Source: Streptomyces sp. SID14478
GTDB taxonomy: Bacteria > Actinomycetota > Actinomycetes > Streptomycetales > Streptomycetaceae
Assembly (NCBI RefSeq): GCF_010548525.1
Contig: NZ_JAAGMG010000627.1
Span: 38,506-102,505 of the forward strand
Length of the DNA: 64,000 nucleotides
Direction: 5' to 3'
In this document: positions 26,650 to 36,145 of the stretch, one piece after another
How the letters are laid out: every line of letters starts with the position of its first letter
How positions within the stretch are numbered: the first letter of the stretch is position 1
Notes under the pieces: generated by a model
Seen by the model: only the letters and a program-made list of their open reading frames with translations
What the model was told of the DNA's origin: nothing
Databases searched by the model: none
Translations under genes and position numbers: made by a program

Positions 26650-26745
26650 ATGGAGCGGTACACCGAGGAGTTCAAACGGGACGCAATCGCGCTTATGGAC
26701 TTCACGGCAGCAAAGCCGCAGGTTCGGGCTCTCGGCATCCGCAGG
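26650..26745 (+). pseudogene. IS3-family OrfA N-terminal remnant
   Basis: MERYTEEFKRDAIALM is the conserved start of IS3-family OrfA (helix-turn-helix protein). After about 15 more residues the reading frame no longer matches the family. Only about 30 codons remain. Confidence 0.5.
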
Positions 26746-26949
26746 ACGGGCCCGCACGACCCCCGTACGAGGCACCGAAAGCACCGCCTCGCCCACGGAA
26801 TGCTGGCTCTTCCAGCCCCTCTCAACTGCAAGATCGGGGACCGACTGCCAGTCCTCCACCGAGGCACCTGGGACACGAACATCCGGCGGCGACCCCATCA
26901 AGTCCGGATCACAGAAACAGCTCACGTCGTCCCACAGCAGATCAGCCAT
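26700..26949 (-). pseudogene. truncated hypothetical gene
   Basis: From an ATG at 26949 the frame reads MADLLWDDVSCFCDPDLMGS, then PDVRVPGASVEDWQSVPDLA and SRPADAE-like ARPADAESPNLR. I recall this pattern from a conserved Streptomyces hypothetical protein roughly twice as long. Homology stops where the IS3 remnant begins on the other strand, so the gene was cut by an insertion that has itself decayed. Confidence 0.45.
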
Positions 26950-27072
26950 GCCGCCATGCTGCCCGCCTACCCGAGCCAACGCAGCCTGGTTTCCCTTGAC
27001 CAAAGAGATAGGGGCACCCCTCGGGCGAATCCCCTGACGAGGCGAACAGACGCGCCAGCGAGCAGGACTGCG

Positions 27073-27819
27073 TCAGCTGACAGGATCGGACTCGCGTGCA
27101 CGCCGGATGGCGATCGTCTCTTTCGTGGCATCGGCGATCTCCAGGCCAGCCACGTCCCATTCGTCGTGCAGGAGCGTCAAGGGCAGCGGGTGCAGTGTGA
27201 ACGTCTCGCGGTGGCGCCGTAGGACGACTTCGTCGCGTGTGACGGTGTAGGTGAAGTGACAGGCGATGTGGTCACCGGCCGGTTCGGTCGTCCGCACCGC
27301 GCTGTAGGTGTCCTGGCCAACCCGTACCGGGACCAGTCGTTCGTCCTCGGCCTCCTCAGGCAGGGCCGTCGGCGGTCTCTGGAGCATCGCGTAACCGTCG
27401 GTCTGCAGGGTGCGGGCCAGCGCCTCCCATAGGGCGCGTCTGTCGACGTCGGACAAGGTAGCGATGATGTTGTGGCAGACAATCAGGTCGGCGGTGCCGG
27501 TGAGTGGGCACTGGTCCAACGGTCGGTCGTGCACGGTTACGCGAGCGCGCTGGTCGCTGCCCGCCGTGGCGAGGCGGGTTATCAGCAAGGCGCGCATCGG
27601 AGCGGCCGGTTCGACGGCGTGGACAAGCGCTCCCGTGGTGGCGAGCGCGAGCAGAGTGATCAGTCCGCTGCCTGCTCCGAGATCGACGACCACGCGGGCG
27701 CGATCGAGATGGGGGCCGTATAGCCGGGCGGTCCTACGGCGGTCGAATTCGGCGTGCAGGAGATCGTAGAACTCCGCGGTGACAGTGTACGGAGCGCTAG
27801 GTGAGCTGGAATCGATCAT
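27073..27819 (-). CDS. class I SAM-dependent methyltransferase
   Basis: 248 residues from an ATG at 27819. The SAM-binding motif I is VVVDLGAGSGLITLLALA near residues 43-60, with the acidic end of strand 2 in VHAVEPAAPMRALL. The strand-4 region is TADLIVCHNIIATL. N-terminal TAEFYDLLHAEF is typical of small-molecule methyltransferases. The substrate is unknown. It lies between IS3 and IS5 remnants on the strand opposite the PKS operon, so a link to that pathway is possible but not shown. No strong ribosome-binding site was seen. Confidence 0.75.
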   Translation of the reverse strand: MIDSSSPSAPYTVTAEFYDLLHAEFDRRRTARLYGPHLDRARVVVDLGAGSGLITLLALATTGALVHAVEPAAPMRALLITRLATAGSDQRARVTVHDRPLDQCPLTGTADLIVCHNIIATLSDVDRRALWEALARTLQTDGYAMLQRPPTALPEEAEDERLVPVRVGQDTYSAVRTTEPAGDHIACHFTYTVTRDEVVLRRHRETFTLHPLPLTLLHDEWDVAGLEIADATKETIAIRRARESDPVS

Positions 27820-27925
27820 GCGGGGAAGATGCCCGCACCGAGCGCGAGCCCACGCATCGTCACACCGATGGCGCATCGTGCACTGCTGATGTGAAGGGCG
27901 ATACTGAGTATTTGGGCTGGTTGTC

Positions 27926-28781
27926 GTGAGGTTGAGTCCGGTTGCGGCGAGGCATCCGTCGATGGCCAAGGGCAGTGTCGTGAGCGATCTTGCTCTGCTG
28001 ATCTTGCCCGTCTCGGGTGTGATCACAGTGTCCGAGCCGTCCCGGATAGCCCCGTTTGCCGAGCTGAGCCCGCACGCCTTCGGCAAGTGGGTGACTGCGC
28101 TGCGTCGCGCAGAGTGCCGACTCCCCGAGCCGGGGGCGGCCGTGGAAGCTGTCGCTAGAGGACCGAGGGTTGCTGGTCGTCACGTTCTGGCGGACGAAAT
28201 TGACGATGCGACAACTGGCCCCGCTGTACGGGGTGTCGAAGTCGGCCGCAGACCGAGTGATCGACGACCTCGGCCCGAGGCTCACGCTGCACCCCGCCAG
28301 CGGTTCGCCAAGGACGCGGCGCTGATCGTGGACGGCCACCTGGCGCCTACGCGGGACCACAAGGTGGCCGGGCAGTCGAAGAGCTATCGCTATTCCACCA
28401 ACCCATCAGGTGGTCAGCGACGCTGACACCCGCCTGACCGTAGTGGTCGGCCGACCACTGCCGGGCAATCGCAACGACTGCAGGGCCTGGGCGGAGTCCG
28501 GCGCGAAGGCCGCCGTCGGTAACACGATGACCATCGCCGACGGCGGCCACCCGGGTACCGGGCTCGTGATGCCGCACCGTCGCCGCAAGGGGGAGGATCT
28601 GCCCGACTGGAAGCATGTCCACAAGAGGTCCCACAAGCAGGTTCGTGCACGCGTCGAGCATGCCTCCGCTCGGATGAAGACCTGGAAGGTCCTGTGCGAC
28701 TGCCGCCTACGAGGCGACGGCGTGCACCACACGATGCATGGCATCGCCCGCCTGTACGACTTCGCCCTTACCGGTCAATAG
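27926..28781 (+). pseudogene. decayed IS5-family transposase
   Basis: Read across at least two frameshifts the plus strand gives a DDE transposase: RPWKLSLEDRGLLVVTFWRT, TMRQLAPLYGVSKSAADRVI, then RFAKDAALIVDGHLAPTRDH and QSKSYRYSTN, then DADTRLTVVVGRPLPGNRND and ARVEHASARMKTWKVLCDCR. The first acidic residue (VDG), the second (ADGG) and the final Glu (VEH) are all recognisable. Shifts fall near 28305 and 28405. The element is inactive; terminal repeats were not found. Confidence 0.8.
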
Positions 28782-29083
28782 AGTTGGCATTCCCACGGCT
28801 CGATGTCCGGCTCTCCTGGGGGTAGCTCCCCGGTGCAGCATCGGTAGAGCCAGGCTGCGGCCCTGCGCTCCGCGTGCTTCTCGTTGACCGGTTCTCCCTG
28901 CTCATCCAGTTCGAGGACGTTGGCGAAGATCGCGACGCAGATCTCCATCTGGGAGGGTGACTCGCGCAACTCTTCCCAATAGTCGACCCCTTCCAGCAGC
29001 GGGTGGCCTACCGACCCCCGGGCGAGCCATCCAGCGAAGCGTCGGAGGGCTCCGGAAGCACCATGGCTGAGATGCGAAGGCAT
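28775..29083 (-). CDS. small conserved hypothetical protein (DUF7677-like)
   Basis: 102 residues, acidic. The sequence (RRFAGWLARGSVGHPLLEGV, ICVAIFANVLELDEQGEP, AERRAAAWLYRCCTGELPPG, EPWEC) resembles a family of short actinobacterial proteins of unknown function. Its end overlaps the last 7 bases of the decayed IS5 transposase on the other strand. No Shine-Dalgarno sequence was seen before the ATG at 29083, so it may be leaderless or start further in. Family name given from memory. Confidence 0.6.
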   Translation of the reverse strand: MPSHLSHGASGALRRFAGWLARGSVGHPLLEGVDYWEELRESPSQMEICVAIFANVLELDEQGEPVNEKHAERRAAAWLYRCCTGELPPGEPDIEPWECQLY

Positions 29084-29315
29084 GCGAAGAATCTAACCCC
29101 AGCCTGCCCCGGCCCTCCCGCCGGAAGGAATTGCATCGAGGGCATCGTTCTCCGTGCCGCCCCGGACGACGGCGGGCCGGTCGCGGGCCATCCCTCGGCA
29201 TGCCAATCACACACAGACACCTATGTCGTATGGGTGTACGAAGTATCCGGGTGATCCTCACTCACCACCCCGGGAAGGGCACCCGGCCGCGCAACTGCCC
29301 TGACCTGCAGGGGTT

Positions 29316-31103
29316 ATGGATTGCGTGCCTTCATCTCTCCAGCCGAGTCAGACGTCCGCTGCCTCTCTCGTTCCCAAACCCGCTGGGAGCCCCAGAGACG
29401 CTCCTCTCACCCCACGGAATCGTCTACGGTTGTGGTGGAACACCGGGGCGGTCGTAGCACCCGCCGCCGCGATGGCCGTACTCGGCTGGCGCCACCGCTG
29501 GCTCGGCGATGACGGGCTGATCTACAGCCGGGTCGTCCGGCAGATCACAGCCGGCAACGGCCCCGTCTTCAACATCGGTGAACGGGTCGAGACCTCGACG
29601 GGCACCCTGTGGCAATGGCTGCTGACAATCTGCGCCCTGGCCACAAACAGCGACCCAGCCATGATCGCGGTGGTCGCGGGATGTGTGTTCACCACTGCGG
29701 GCGTGGTCGTGGCCCTCGATGCGGCTCGTACCCTTCACCGCCCCACACATCTACTCGTACCGGCCGGGGTACTGGTGCTCCTGCCCGTGCAGGCCATGTG
29801 GGACTACAGCACATCTGGCCTGGAGACCGGACTGGCCTTCTTCTGGCTGGCCCTGTGCTGGTGGCTGTTGGTCCGGGCCCGTCACGGTGCCTCGACGCGT
29901 GCCGGTGCGGCGACCGCGCTGTGCTTCGGACTCGGCCCCCTGGTGCGCCCAGATCTCGCACTTGTCACAGCCGTCTTCACCGTGGCGTTCTGGTGGTTGA
30001 CGCGCCCGAAACTCAAAAGCGCCGTGACCTGGATCGCCATCGGCTCTGCCCTCCCCGTGGCATACGAGATCTTCCGTGCCGGCTACTACGGACTGTTGGT
30101 GCCGCAGCCCGCCATCACGAAGGAGGCCTCATGGACGCTGTGGAGCCGGGGCCTGTTCTACCTGAAGAACTTCGTGGAGCCCTACCACCTGTGGATTCCC
30201 CTGATGCTGGTCGCCGTCCTCGCTGTCGAAGTCGCCGACCGCACCCGCCATCGGCCGGACCGCAGCCGCACGACAGTCGTGGCGGTCGCGCCCGTTGCGG
30301 CTGGGCTGTTGAGCAGCCTGTTCGTCACCAAAGTCGGTGGTGACTTCATGCACGGCCGAATGCTGCTTCCTTCACTTTTCCTCATTGTCCTGCCCGTCTT
30401 CCTGATCCCGCTCACCCGCACCACGCTCATGGCCACCACCGCCCTGGCCGTGTGGGCGACCATGTGCCTGCTGCTGTGGCGGCCTCCCTTCACCACAGCC
30501 GCCACCGGGCCGTTCGGCATTTACGACGAACACGGCGGTTACGGGGGCTTCGCGCTCTCGCAACAGGCACACAGCAGCAGGCGGATCCCCTTCACCCCGC
30601 CCGTCCGAGCAGCACAACAGCGCGGAGATCGGAGGCTGGTCATGGAGCTCAGATACAACCAGAAGTACCTTTCTCTCCCGCTGCGTTCACGGCTGAGCCC
30701 ACATCTCGTGGGCGCGGAAGCCAGGCTGGGACATGCTGGAGCAGTGGTACCTCTCACCGACCACGCCATCGACACCCTGGGCCTGGCATACCCGGTAGGC
30801 GCTCACATTCACCCGACGAACTTCGTCAAGGCCGGGCACGAAAAGCACATCGACCCGGCCTGGATCATCGCCGACTACACCGCCCCGGCCAGCGATCGGG
30901 ACCTCCCGTCGTCCATCGACCGTACGCAGGTCACCGCTGCACGCGCAGCGCTCCAATGCGGTCCCCTCGCCGAGCTCTTGGCCGCGACTCGCGAACCCCT
31001 GACCCCCCACCGCTTCTGGAAGAACCTCACCGGTTCCTGGCACCGGACCAGCCTGCGCATCCCCAACAATCCCACTGCGGCCGAGCGCTCCCTTTGCCGC
31101 TGA
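29316..31103 (+). CDS. AftB/ZomB-like polytopic membrane glycosyltransferase
   Basis: 595 residues with about ten membrane segments followed by a C-terminal extracytoplasmic domain of about 200 residues. Helix 1 leads into RWLGDDGLIYSRVVRQITAG (GT-C-type Asp-Asp at 65-66), then NGPVFNIGERVETSTGTLWQ. This matches the group around mycobacterial Rv3805c (AftB, terminal arabinofuranosyltransferase), also annotated ZomB. Such enzymes use lipid-linked sugars on the outer face of the membrane. Streptomyces lacks arabinogalactan, so the acceptor here is unknown. The N-terminal start is uncertain (GTG at 29325 possible). Confidence 0.75.
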   Translation: MDCVPSSLQPSQTSAASLVPKPAGSPRDAPLTPRNRLRLWWNTGAVVAPAAAMAVLGWRHRWLGDDGLIYSRVVRQITAGNGPVFNIGERVETSTGTLWQWLLTICALATNSDPAMIAVVAGCVFTTAGVVVALDAARTLHRPTHLLVPAGVLVLLPVQAMWDYSTSGLETGLAFFWLALCWWLLVRARHGASTRAGAATALCFGLGPLVRPDLALVTAVFTVAFWWLTRPKLKSAVTWIAIGSALPVAYEIFRAGYYGLLVPQPAITKEASWTLWSRGLFYLKNFVEPYHLWIPLMLVAVLAVEVADRTRHRPDRSRTTVVAVAPVAAGLLSSLFVTKVGGDFMHGRMLLPSLFLIVLPVFLIPLTRTTLMATTALAVWATMCLLLWRPPFTTAATGPFGIYDEHGGYGGFALSQQAHSSRRIPFTPPVRAAQQRGDRRLVMELRYNQKYLSLPLRSRLSPHLVGAEARLGHAGAVVPLTDHAIDTLGLAYPVGAHIHPTNFVKAGHEKHIDPAWIIADYTAPASDRDLPSSIDRTQVTAARAALQCGPLAELLAATREPLTPHRFWKNLTGSWHRTSLRIPNNPTAAERSLCR

Positions 31104-31392
31104 CTGCGCGCCTTCACGGAACCCACAACGCACACCAGCCGAGGCAACCCTGGCGAGCAATTCCGCCATGCACCCTGGCCAGGGACGCCTCGACTGGCTG
31201 AACAACTTTCGGCAGAGCGGGGAGGTCTCGTCGGTGCCCTCTCTTCGCGCCACGGGCCGGGCGGCTGCCCTACCGCCGGTAAAGGCTGAAGTCGGCGCTG
31301 CCCCTTTTGCTTCGTCACCCCGGTGGTGATGCAGGCGTTGGGGGCCGCTTCGCTGGAGTTGGCATGCCACAGTGCGGGCGTCTCGCTCGGTT

Positions 31393-31415
31393 GAGGGTGC
31401 TTGAACAGCACCCTC
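31393..31415. terminator. small hairpin between convergent genes
   Basis: Perfect 8-base stem GAGGGTGC/GCACCCTC with a 7-base loop, between the glycosyltransferase (plus) and a small membrane-protein gene (minus). The remaining 31104-31428 bases hold no supported gene. Confidence 0.55.
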
Positions 31416-31428
31416 CTTTACGTCCGCG

Positions 31429-31611
31429 CTATCCCTTTCTCGCTACGTAGAACAGGCACAGGATTATGCCGGGAAGTGCAGCAAGCGCACTGAAGATCCC
31501 AATTCTCCACTGCCCCAGTCCGAGAGCAGCAACTACGAGACATGCCATGAGCAACACGTACACGAGCATGAAGAGACGCAGCTTCGGGCCTGGTTTCCAC
31601 TCACCGAGCAT
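31429..31611 (-). CDS. small two-helix membrane protein
   Basis: 60 residues. Two hydrophobic segments (about 12-31 LRLFMLVYVLLMACLVVAAL and 37-56 IGIFSALAALPGIILCLFYV) are separated by a short GLGQWR loop, with a basic C-terminus. AGGAGAATC precedes the ATG, an excellent site. It begins 13 bases after a Gly-rich small protein, so it is probably the third gene of an operon starting with the uridine-kinase-like gene. No family recognised. Size and topology would suit an immunity or accessory protein, but that is speculation. Confidence 0.65.
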   Translation of the reverse strand: MLGEWKPGPKLRLFMLVYVLLMACLVVAALGLGQWRIGIFSALAALPGIILCLFYVARKG

Positions 31612-31624
31612 GATTCTCCTGAGC

Positions 31625-31900
31625 TTAGTTACGTACGGTGATAACAGTGATGGTGGTACCGATCACGTCGACTGCTCCACCGATCGCGGTACCCACAGCC
31701 GCTCCCGCGCCACAGCCGGGAAACGCTGCGACGAAGACCCCCACGCCGCCCCCGATCCCGGCCCCTACGGATGCAGCGGCACCGCCTCCGGCGGCAATGG
31801 TCCCGATGCCCGTTGTGAACCCGTCAGTTCCGTAGAAGCCGTGGAGGATGACGAGAACCGCGACACTGCGCGCGGCCAGCGGCGCCGTGCCGGAGTTCAC
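31625..31900 (-). CDS. Gly-rich hydrophobic small protein
   Basis: 91 residues from a GTG that overlaps the kinase stop (GTGA at 31900-31897), so it relies on translational coupling and has no ribosome-binding site of its own. Residues 30-85 are almost only Gly, Ala, Val and Ile with repeated small-x3-small spacing (GIGTIAAGGGAAASVGAGIG, then GAGAAVGTAIGGAVDVIG), a glycine-zipper pattern that favours membrane helix packing or oligomers. One Cys lies in the middle. No family recognised. Pore-forming peptide or membrane scaffold are both possible. Confidence 0.55.
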   Translation of the reverse strand: MNSGTAPLAARSVAVLVILHGFYGTDGFTTGIGTIAAGGGAAASVGAGIGGGVGVFVAAFPGCGAGAAVGTAIGGAVDVIGTTITVITVRN

Positions 31901-32529
31901 GGCAGCTGCGTCGGTCGGAAGACGGGGCCTTCGGTGCCTGGTTCACCGGTGCCGTCGACGACGAGGTCCGCGTACGAGTACGGCTTCTCCGCCTCGGTGT
32001 AGCGGTCCTCCGCGGGCATCCATCCGTCCACCCACTGACTCTCCGCTTCCGCGCCGTCGCGCTCGAGCCCCCGGCTGAGCCGCAGTGCACGCGGGGTCTC
32101 GCAGTAGACCGTGAACGTGTACAGGTCGCGCACCGCGGCGCGTGTGCTGTAGACACCCTCGACGATCACCGGTACGCCGTCGGGCAGTTCGTGCCACTCG
32201 GCCAGTGCATCGGTGTCCCAGTCGAATCGCTGATAGCGGATCGGCCCGCCGTCGTGTGCCGGGCGCAGGACCTGCTCGTGCAGCCGCGTCAGGTCGAAGT
32301 CGGGGCCGAAGCCGTCGGCGGGACGCGGTTCGTCGCTGGGCCGGTAGAAGTCGTCCACGTGCACGATCCGCGCATCGGGCAGGCGCGCGGCGAGCAGTTC
32401 GGCGAAGGTGCTCTTGCCGCTGGCTCCCGGGCCGTCGATGCCGACCAGGACGCGGCGACCGGCGCCGGTCGCACGGGTCCGGATCTGCCGGGCGACCTCG
32501 TCGAGATCGAAGGGGGACTGTGTCTGCAT
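31897..32529 (-). CDS. uridine-kinase-like P-loop kinase
   Basis: 210 residues from the ATG at 32529. The P-loop VGIDGPGASGKST is at residues 29-41, and the substrate/Walker-B-like IVHVDDFYRPSDEPR follows near 55-69. VPVIVEGVYSTRAAVRDLY near 119-137 and a lid region with RLSRGLERDG complete the uridine kinase/phosphoribulokinase pattern. It would phosphorylate a nucleoside or small metabolite with ATP. The stop overlaps the start of a Gly-rich peptide gene. It is probably the first gene of a three-gene operon. Confidence 0.82.
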   Translation of the reverse strand: MQTQSPFDLDEVARQIRTRATGAGRRVLVGIDGPGASGKSTFAELLAARLPDARIVHVDDFYRPSDEPRPADGFGPDFDLTRLHEQVLRPAHDGGPIRYQRFDWDTDALAEWHELPDGVPVIVEGVYSTRAAVRDLYTFTVYCETPRALRLSRGLERDGAEAESQWVDGWMPAEDRYTEAEKPYSYADLVVDGTGEPGTEGPVFRPTQLP

Positions 32530-32781
32530 GGTCGAGCCTTTCAGGTGCGGAACGACGGGCGGCTGCGGGCGGGGCATGCGGCGTCCTGACCGGTCCGGCG
32601 ACGCGAGGCCAACCCCACCCTCGCGTCGGGGTGCTCGGTCTCGCATAGGTCGTCCCTGCGGTCAGTCATCGCCCCTGGTGCACAATGGGACAGTTCTGAC
32701 GTCCGGCCGCGGCGGGCCGTCACGTCCTCGACGGCGAGCTGCCCCGCCAGGCCGGCGCGCGACAGTTGGGCGGAGCGACCG

Positions 32782-35589
32782 TCAAGTAGGCGTGCTGTTC
32801 GACAAGCGCTCTGTCATCTCGTGTGCTTCCGCCGTCCTCCCCTGTCCTCGGTACAACTCTCTTGCCGTTTTCCAGGCCTGGCGTGCTGCTTCGTCCTCGC
32901 CGGCTTCGGCGTGGGTGTCTGCCAGGGACGCCCATGTGTCTGCGGCGCGGTTGGCGTTGCCGATCAACTGGAAGTGGCTGAGGGCCTGTTGGTAGGCGTC
33001 GACCGCGCGGTCTGTACGGCCGGTGCGGCGGGCGATGTAGGCGAGCGTGTCCCACGTGGCCGCTTGGCCTTCCCCGTCCCCATGGGCCTGGAGCAGGGGC
33101 AGCGCCTGGAGACAGTGGGTCTCGCCGCTGGTGTAGCGGCCGAGTCGTGCCAGTGCCCAGCCGGTGCCGTTGAGGGTGTTCGACTCGCCTACCTTGTCGC
33201 CGAGTTCGCGGTATCCCGCCAGGGCTTGTGTGAAGTGCGGCAAGGCGTGCTCGTAGGCATTGATGCGGACGTGGACCTCGGCGAGCGAGTGGTGCGTACG
33301 GGTCAGGCCCGGGGCGTCGCCGTCGGCGCGGAAGTGGTGGAGGGTCTCGTCAAGGTGGGGCAGGGCTTCGGTGTAGCGCCCGGCCTGTGCCAGTGCGATG
33401 CCGAGCCGCTGGCGGGTGTGTGCCGCAAGTGAAGCATCGCCAAGGGCCGTGGCCGCCCGCAGCGCCGTCGACCAGGCCCTGATGCTCTCCTCGAACAGTC
33501 CGCGGCGCCAGCGATAGGTGTGCAGCGCCCAGGTCAGTCGGCATAACTCCAGGTGCATGCCGCGCTGTTCGGCGAGCGCGGTGATGTCGTTGAGGCAGAC
33601 GTACTCGGCGTCGAACCAGGCCAGCGCGGCCTGCACGTCGGCGAAAGCGAGAGGGGCGGGCCCCGGGTCGTCGAGCGCGGGCGGGTCCTGTGCGGTGCGA
33701 TGCGGCTCCAGCGTCCGGTGTGCTGCTCGCGCCGTACGTACGTAGAAGCCGACGAGGCGATGGGTATGGCGGTCGCGTTCCTCGACGCTCAGCGCCGCTG
33801 CCTGTTCCTCGGCGTAGAGGCGGACCAAATCGTGCATCTGGTGGCGTCCCGGCCGGTGCTGTCGGACCAGGCAGGCCTCTTCCAGGACGCGCAGGAGCCG
33901 TCGGGTCCGTGTCGGGTCGGCGTCGATGAGGTGGGCGAGGGCGGCGAGCGACACGTCCTGGTGCGGAACCAGGCCCAACAGCGTGAAGAACGCGGCCGGT
34001 TCGGCGTCCAGTGCGGCGTGCGACGCGGCGAACAGGACGCGGAGGCTGGCGGAGACATCACCCGCGTCCAGTACGTCCAGACGGGTCCTCGGGTTGCGCA
34101 GGTCCTGGGCGAGCTGGGCGAGCGTGGCGCCTGGCAGACCGTCCGCGTGCGCGGCCGCGATGTCGAGGGCGAGCGGCAGCCCGGCGCACCAGTGGACGAT
34201 ATCGCGCAGCGCTGGATCGGTCGCGGCCCGGTCCTTGCCCACCCGACGGGCGAAGAGCCGTGACGACTCCGCGGCGGGCAGCACACCCAGATCGACGATC
34301 TCCGCACTGGCCCGCACCTTGAGACTGCTCAACCGGTTTCTGCTGGTCACGAGGGTTCTACAGGTGGATGTTCCGGGAAGCAGCGGCATGACCTGCGTAG
34401 TGTCGCGGGCGTTGTCGAGCACCACCAGGAAACGGCGGCCGGCCATCAGCGTGCGGTACAGCGCCGCGCGGCCTTCCGTGTCCGCGGGCAGCTCGCTCTC
34501 GGCCGCGCCCAACGCCATGAGGAACAGATGCAGGATGTCGCCGGGATCTGCGGGCCGGGCACGGGGGTTGAAGCCGTTCATCTGGGCGTAGAGCTGGCCG
34601 TCGGGGAACTCGTCGACGTGCTGGTGCGCCCAGCGCAGCGCGAGCCACGACTTGCCGACCCCCGCCATCCCCGCGATCACGCTGACGTCCGCAGCCACGC
34701 GGTCCGCATGGCCTTCGCGCGCGTCGAGGAGGCGCAGAGCGTCCCCCCGGCCCACGAACCCCAAGGGGCTGATGGGGAGTTGGCGAGGTGTGCGGTGGTG
34801 GGATTCCGCCGGCGCCGGTGCGGCCAGCGCGTCGTCGGAGACGAGGATCTGCCGGTGGAGTTCACGCAGCCGGTGGCCGGGGTCGGCGCCCAGCTGTTCC
34901 ACGAGTCGCTGCCGCAGTCCTGCGTACGCGGTGAGGGCGGCGGCCTGCTGTCCCGTGCGGTAGAGAGCCAGCATGTGCAGGCGTGCTACCTGCTCGTCGA
35001 GGGGTTCCTCGGCGGCCAGCTCAGTGAGGGATTGGACGACGTCGGCATGCCGGCCCTGTCGCAGCAGCAACTCGTAGTGGTCGAGGCGGGCACGACGGTG
35101 TTCCTCGCTCAGCGTGCGACGGTACGCGTCCAGCCACTCGGAGCGCAGCCCCGCGAACGGCTCGCCCCGCCACAGCGCCAGTGCTCGACCGTACGCGGCC
35201 TCGGCCTCCTGCAGGTCGCTCGCGCCGCGGGCCTGTTCGACCAGGGAGCGAAAGCGGAAGAGGTCCACGGCTTCCGCGTCGGCCCGCAATACGTATCCCG
35301 CCGAGGTCCGGACGATGTCCCACCGCTGCGCGTCGCCGGGGCCCGCACGCAAGGTGCGCAGCCGCGACACGTAGCTGTAGAGCGAGGCCATCGCGCGGGA
35401 CGGGGCGTCGTCGCCCCACACGCGCGCGACGAGCGTCTGTGCGGACACCGGGCGGTTGACGTCGAGGAGGAGCAGGGCGAGAACGCAGCGCTGGCGCGGT
35501 GATCCAGGGGTGAAATCGACCCCCCGGGAGCGAATGGTCACCTCGCCGAGGAGAGTGAAGTCGATGCCGATGCCGATGCCGCTACTCAT
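32782..35589 (-). CDS. AfsR/SARP-family regulator with NB-ARC and TPR domains
   Basis: 935 residues from an ATG at 35589; the same frame runs 84 codons further but without a start signal. Domains in order: winged-helix OmpR-like DNA-binding (about 8-95, FTLLGEVTIRSRG to SYVSRLR), bacterial transcriptional activation domain (about 105-250), STAND-type NB-ARC ATPase (P-loop GMAGVGKSWLALRW near 305-318, Walker B FLVVLDNARD), winged helix, and at least four C-terminal TPRs (about 700-920). This is the AfsR layout: nucleotide-gated activation of secondary metabolism or development. It is divergent from two small secreted-protein genes that are likely targets. Confidence 0.92.
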   Translation of the reverse strand: MSSGIGIGIDFTLLGEVTIRSRGVDFTPGSPRQRCVLALLLLDVNRPVSAQTLVARVWGDDAPSRAMASLYSYVSRLRTLRAGPGDAQRWDIVRTSAGYVLRADAEAVDLFRFRSLVEQARGASDLQEAEAAYGRALALWRGEPFAGLRSEWLDAYRRTLSEEHRRARLDHYELLLRQGRHADVVQSLTELAAEEPLDEQVARLHMLALYRTGQQAAALTAYAGLRQRLVEQLGADPGHRLRELHRQILVSDDALAAPAPAESHHRTPRQLPISPLGFVGRGDALRLLDAREGHADRVAADVSVIAGMAGVGKSWLALRWAHQHVDEFPDGQLYAQMNGFNPRARPADPGDILHLFLMALGAAESELPADTEGRAALYRTLMAGRRFLVVLDNARDTTQVMPLLPGTSTCRTLVTSRNRLSSLKVRASAEIVDLGVLPAAESSRLFARRVGKDRAATDPALRDIVHWCAGLPLALDIAAAHADGLPGATLAQLAQDLRNPRTRLDVLDAGDVSASLRVLFAASHAALDAEPAAFFTLLGLVPHQDVSLAALAHLIDADPTRTRRLLRVLEEACLVRQHRPGRHQMHDLVRLYAEEQAAALSVEERDRHTHRLVGFYVRTARAAHRTLEPHRTAQDPPALDDPGPAPLAFADVQAALAWFDAEYVCLNDITALAEQRGMHLELCRLTWALHTYRWRRGLFEESIRAWSTALRAATALGDASLAAHTRQRLGIALAQAGRYTEALPHLDETLHHFRADGDAPGLTRTHHSLAEVHVRINAYEHALPHFTQALAGYRELGDKVGESNTLNGTGWALARLGRYTSGETHCLQALPLLQAHGDGEGQAATWDTLAYIARRTGRTDRAVDAYQQALSHFQLIGNANRAADTWASLADTHAEAGEDEAARQAWKTARELYRGQGRTAEAHEMTERLSNSTPT

Positions 35590-35755
35590 ACCGGTCCCTC
35601 GTTCTGACGCGGTCCGCCAGGCCCGGGCCGACCTGTCCGACGCCGGCTCCGATGTCGGTCTGTGCGCCCCTGCAAGAAAATAGCAAGGTTCTTCCAGGGC
35701 GCGTACCGGACGCTGTGGGTGACCAGCACGTACCGCAAGGGGAAGGAACCTCATC

Positions 35756-36127
35756 GTGCCCCACCACGACGTACTGCTACGCGGACTGCTCGGCGTCACC
35801 GCCGCCGCGGCCCTTCTGGCGGCCGGGACGACGAGCGCCACGGCGCACAGCGCGCCCTCGGCCCACCCGGTCGCCGCACCGGCGAAGACGCTCGGCGCGC
35901 AGTCCTCCGCCGGTCACTATCTGGTGGACGGCGCCCGGATCCACACTCAGCCCAGCACCGGTTCCACCACGGTCGGTTACGGCTACACCAGCCACGATGT
36001 CACCGTCCAATGCCGACGGGTCGTCGCTGGTCAGGAGTGGTTCCACCACACCGACACCACCACCGGCGTGACCGGCTGGGGCCGGTGGGACGTCGTCGTT
36101 CCGTACATCGCTGTCGGCGACTGCTGA
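35756..36127 (+). CDS. small secreted SH3-like protein, copy 1
   Basis: 123 residues from a GTG with GGAAGGAA upstream. Residues 1-30 are a signal peptide ending in ATAHS. The mature part holds an SH3b-like beta unit: HYLVDGARIHTQPSTGSTTV, then VTVQCRR, WFHHTD, TGVTGWGRWDVV, ending GDC. Two cysteines (VQC and final GDC) can pair. It is paralogous to the next gene. Such short secreted domains often bind cell wall or peptides. It lies divergently from the AfsR-type regulator, 166 bases between starts. Confidence 0.78.
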   Translation: MPHHDVLLRGLLGVTAAAALLAAGTTSATAHSAPSAHPVAAPAKTLGAQSSAGHYLVDGARIHTQPSTGSTTVGYGYTSHDVTVQCRRVVAGQEWFHHTDTTTGVTGWGRWDVVVPYIAVGDC

Positions 36128-36145
36128 CCCTGCCTCGGGAGAACC

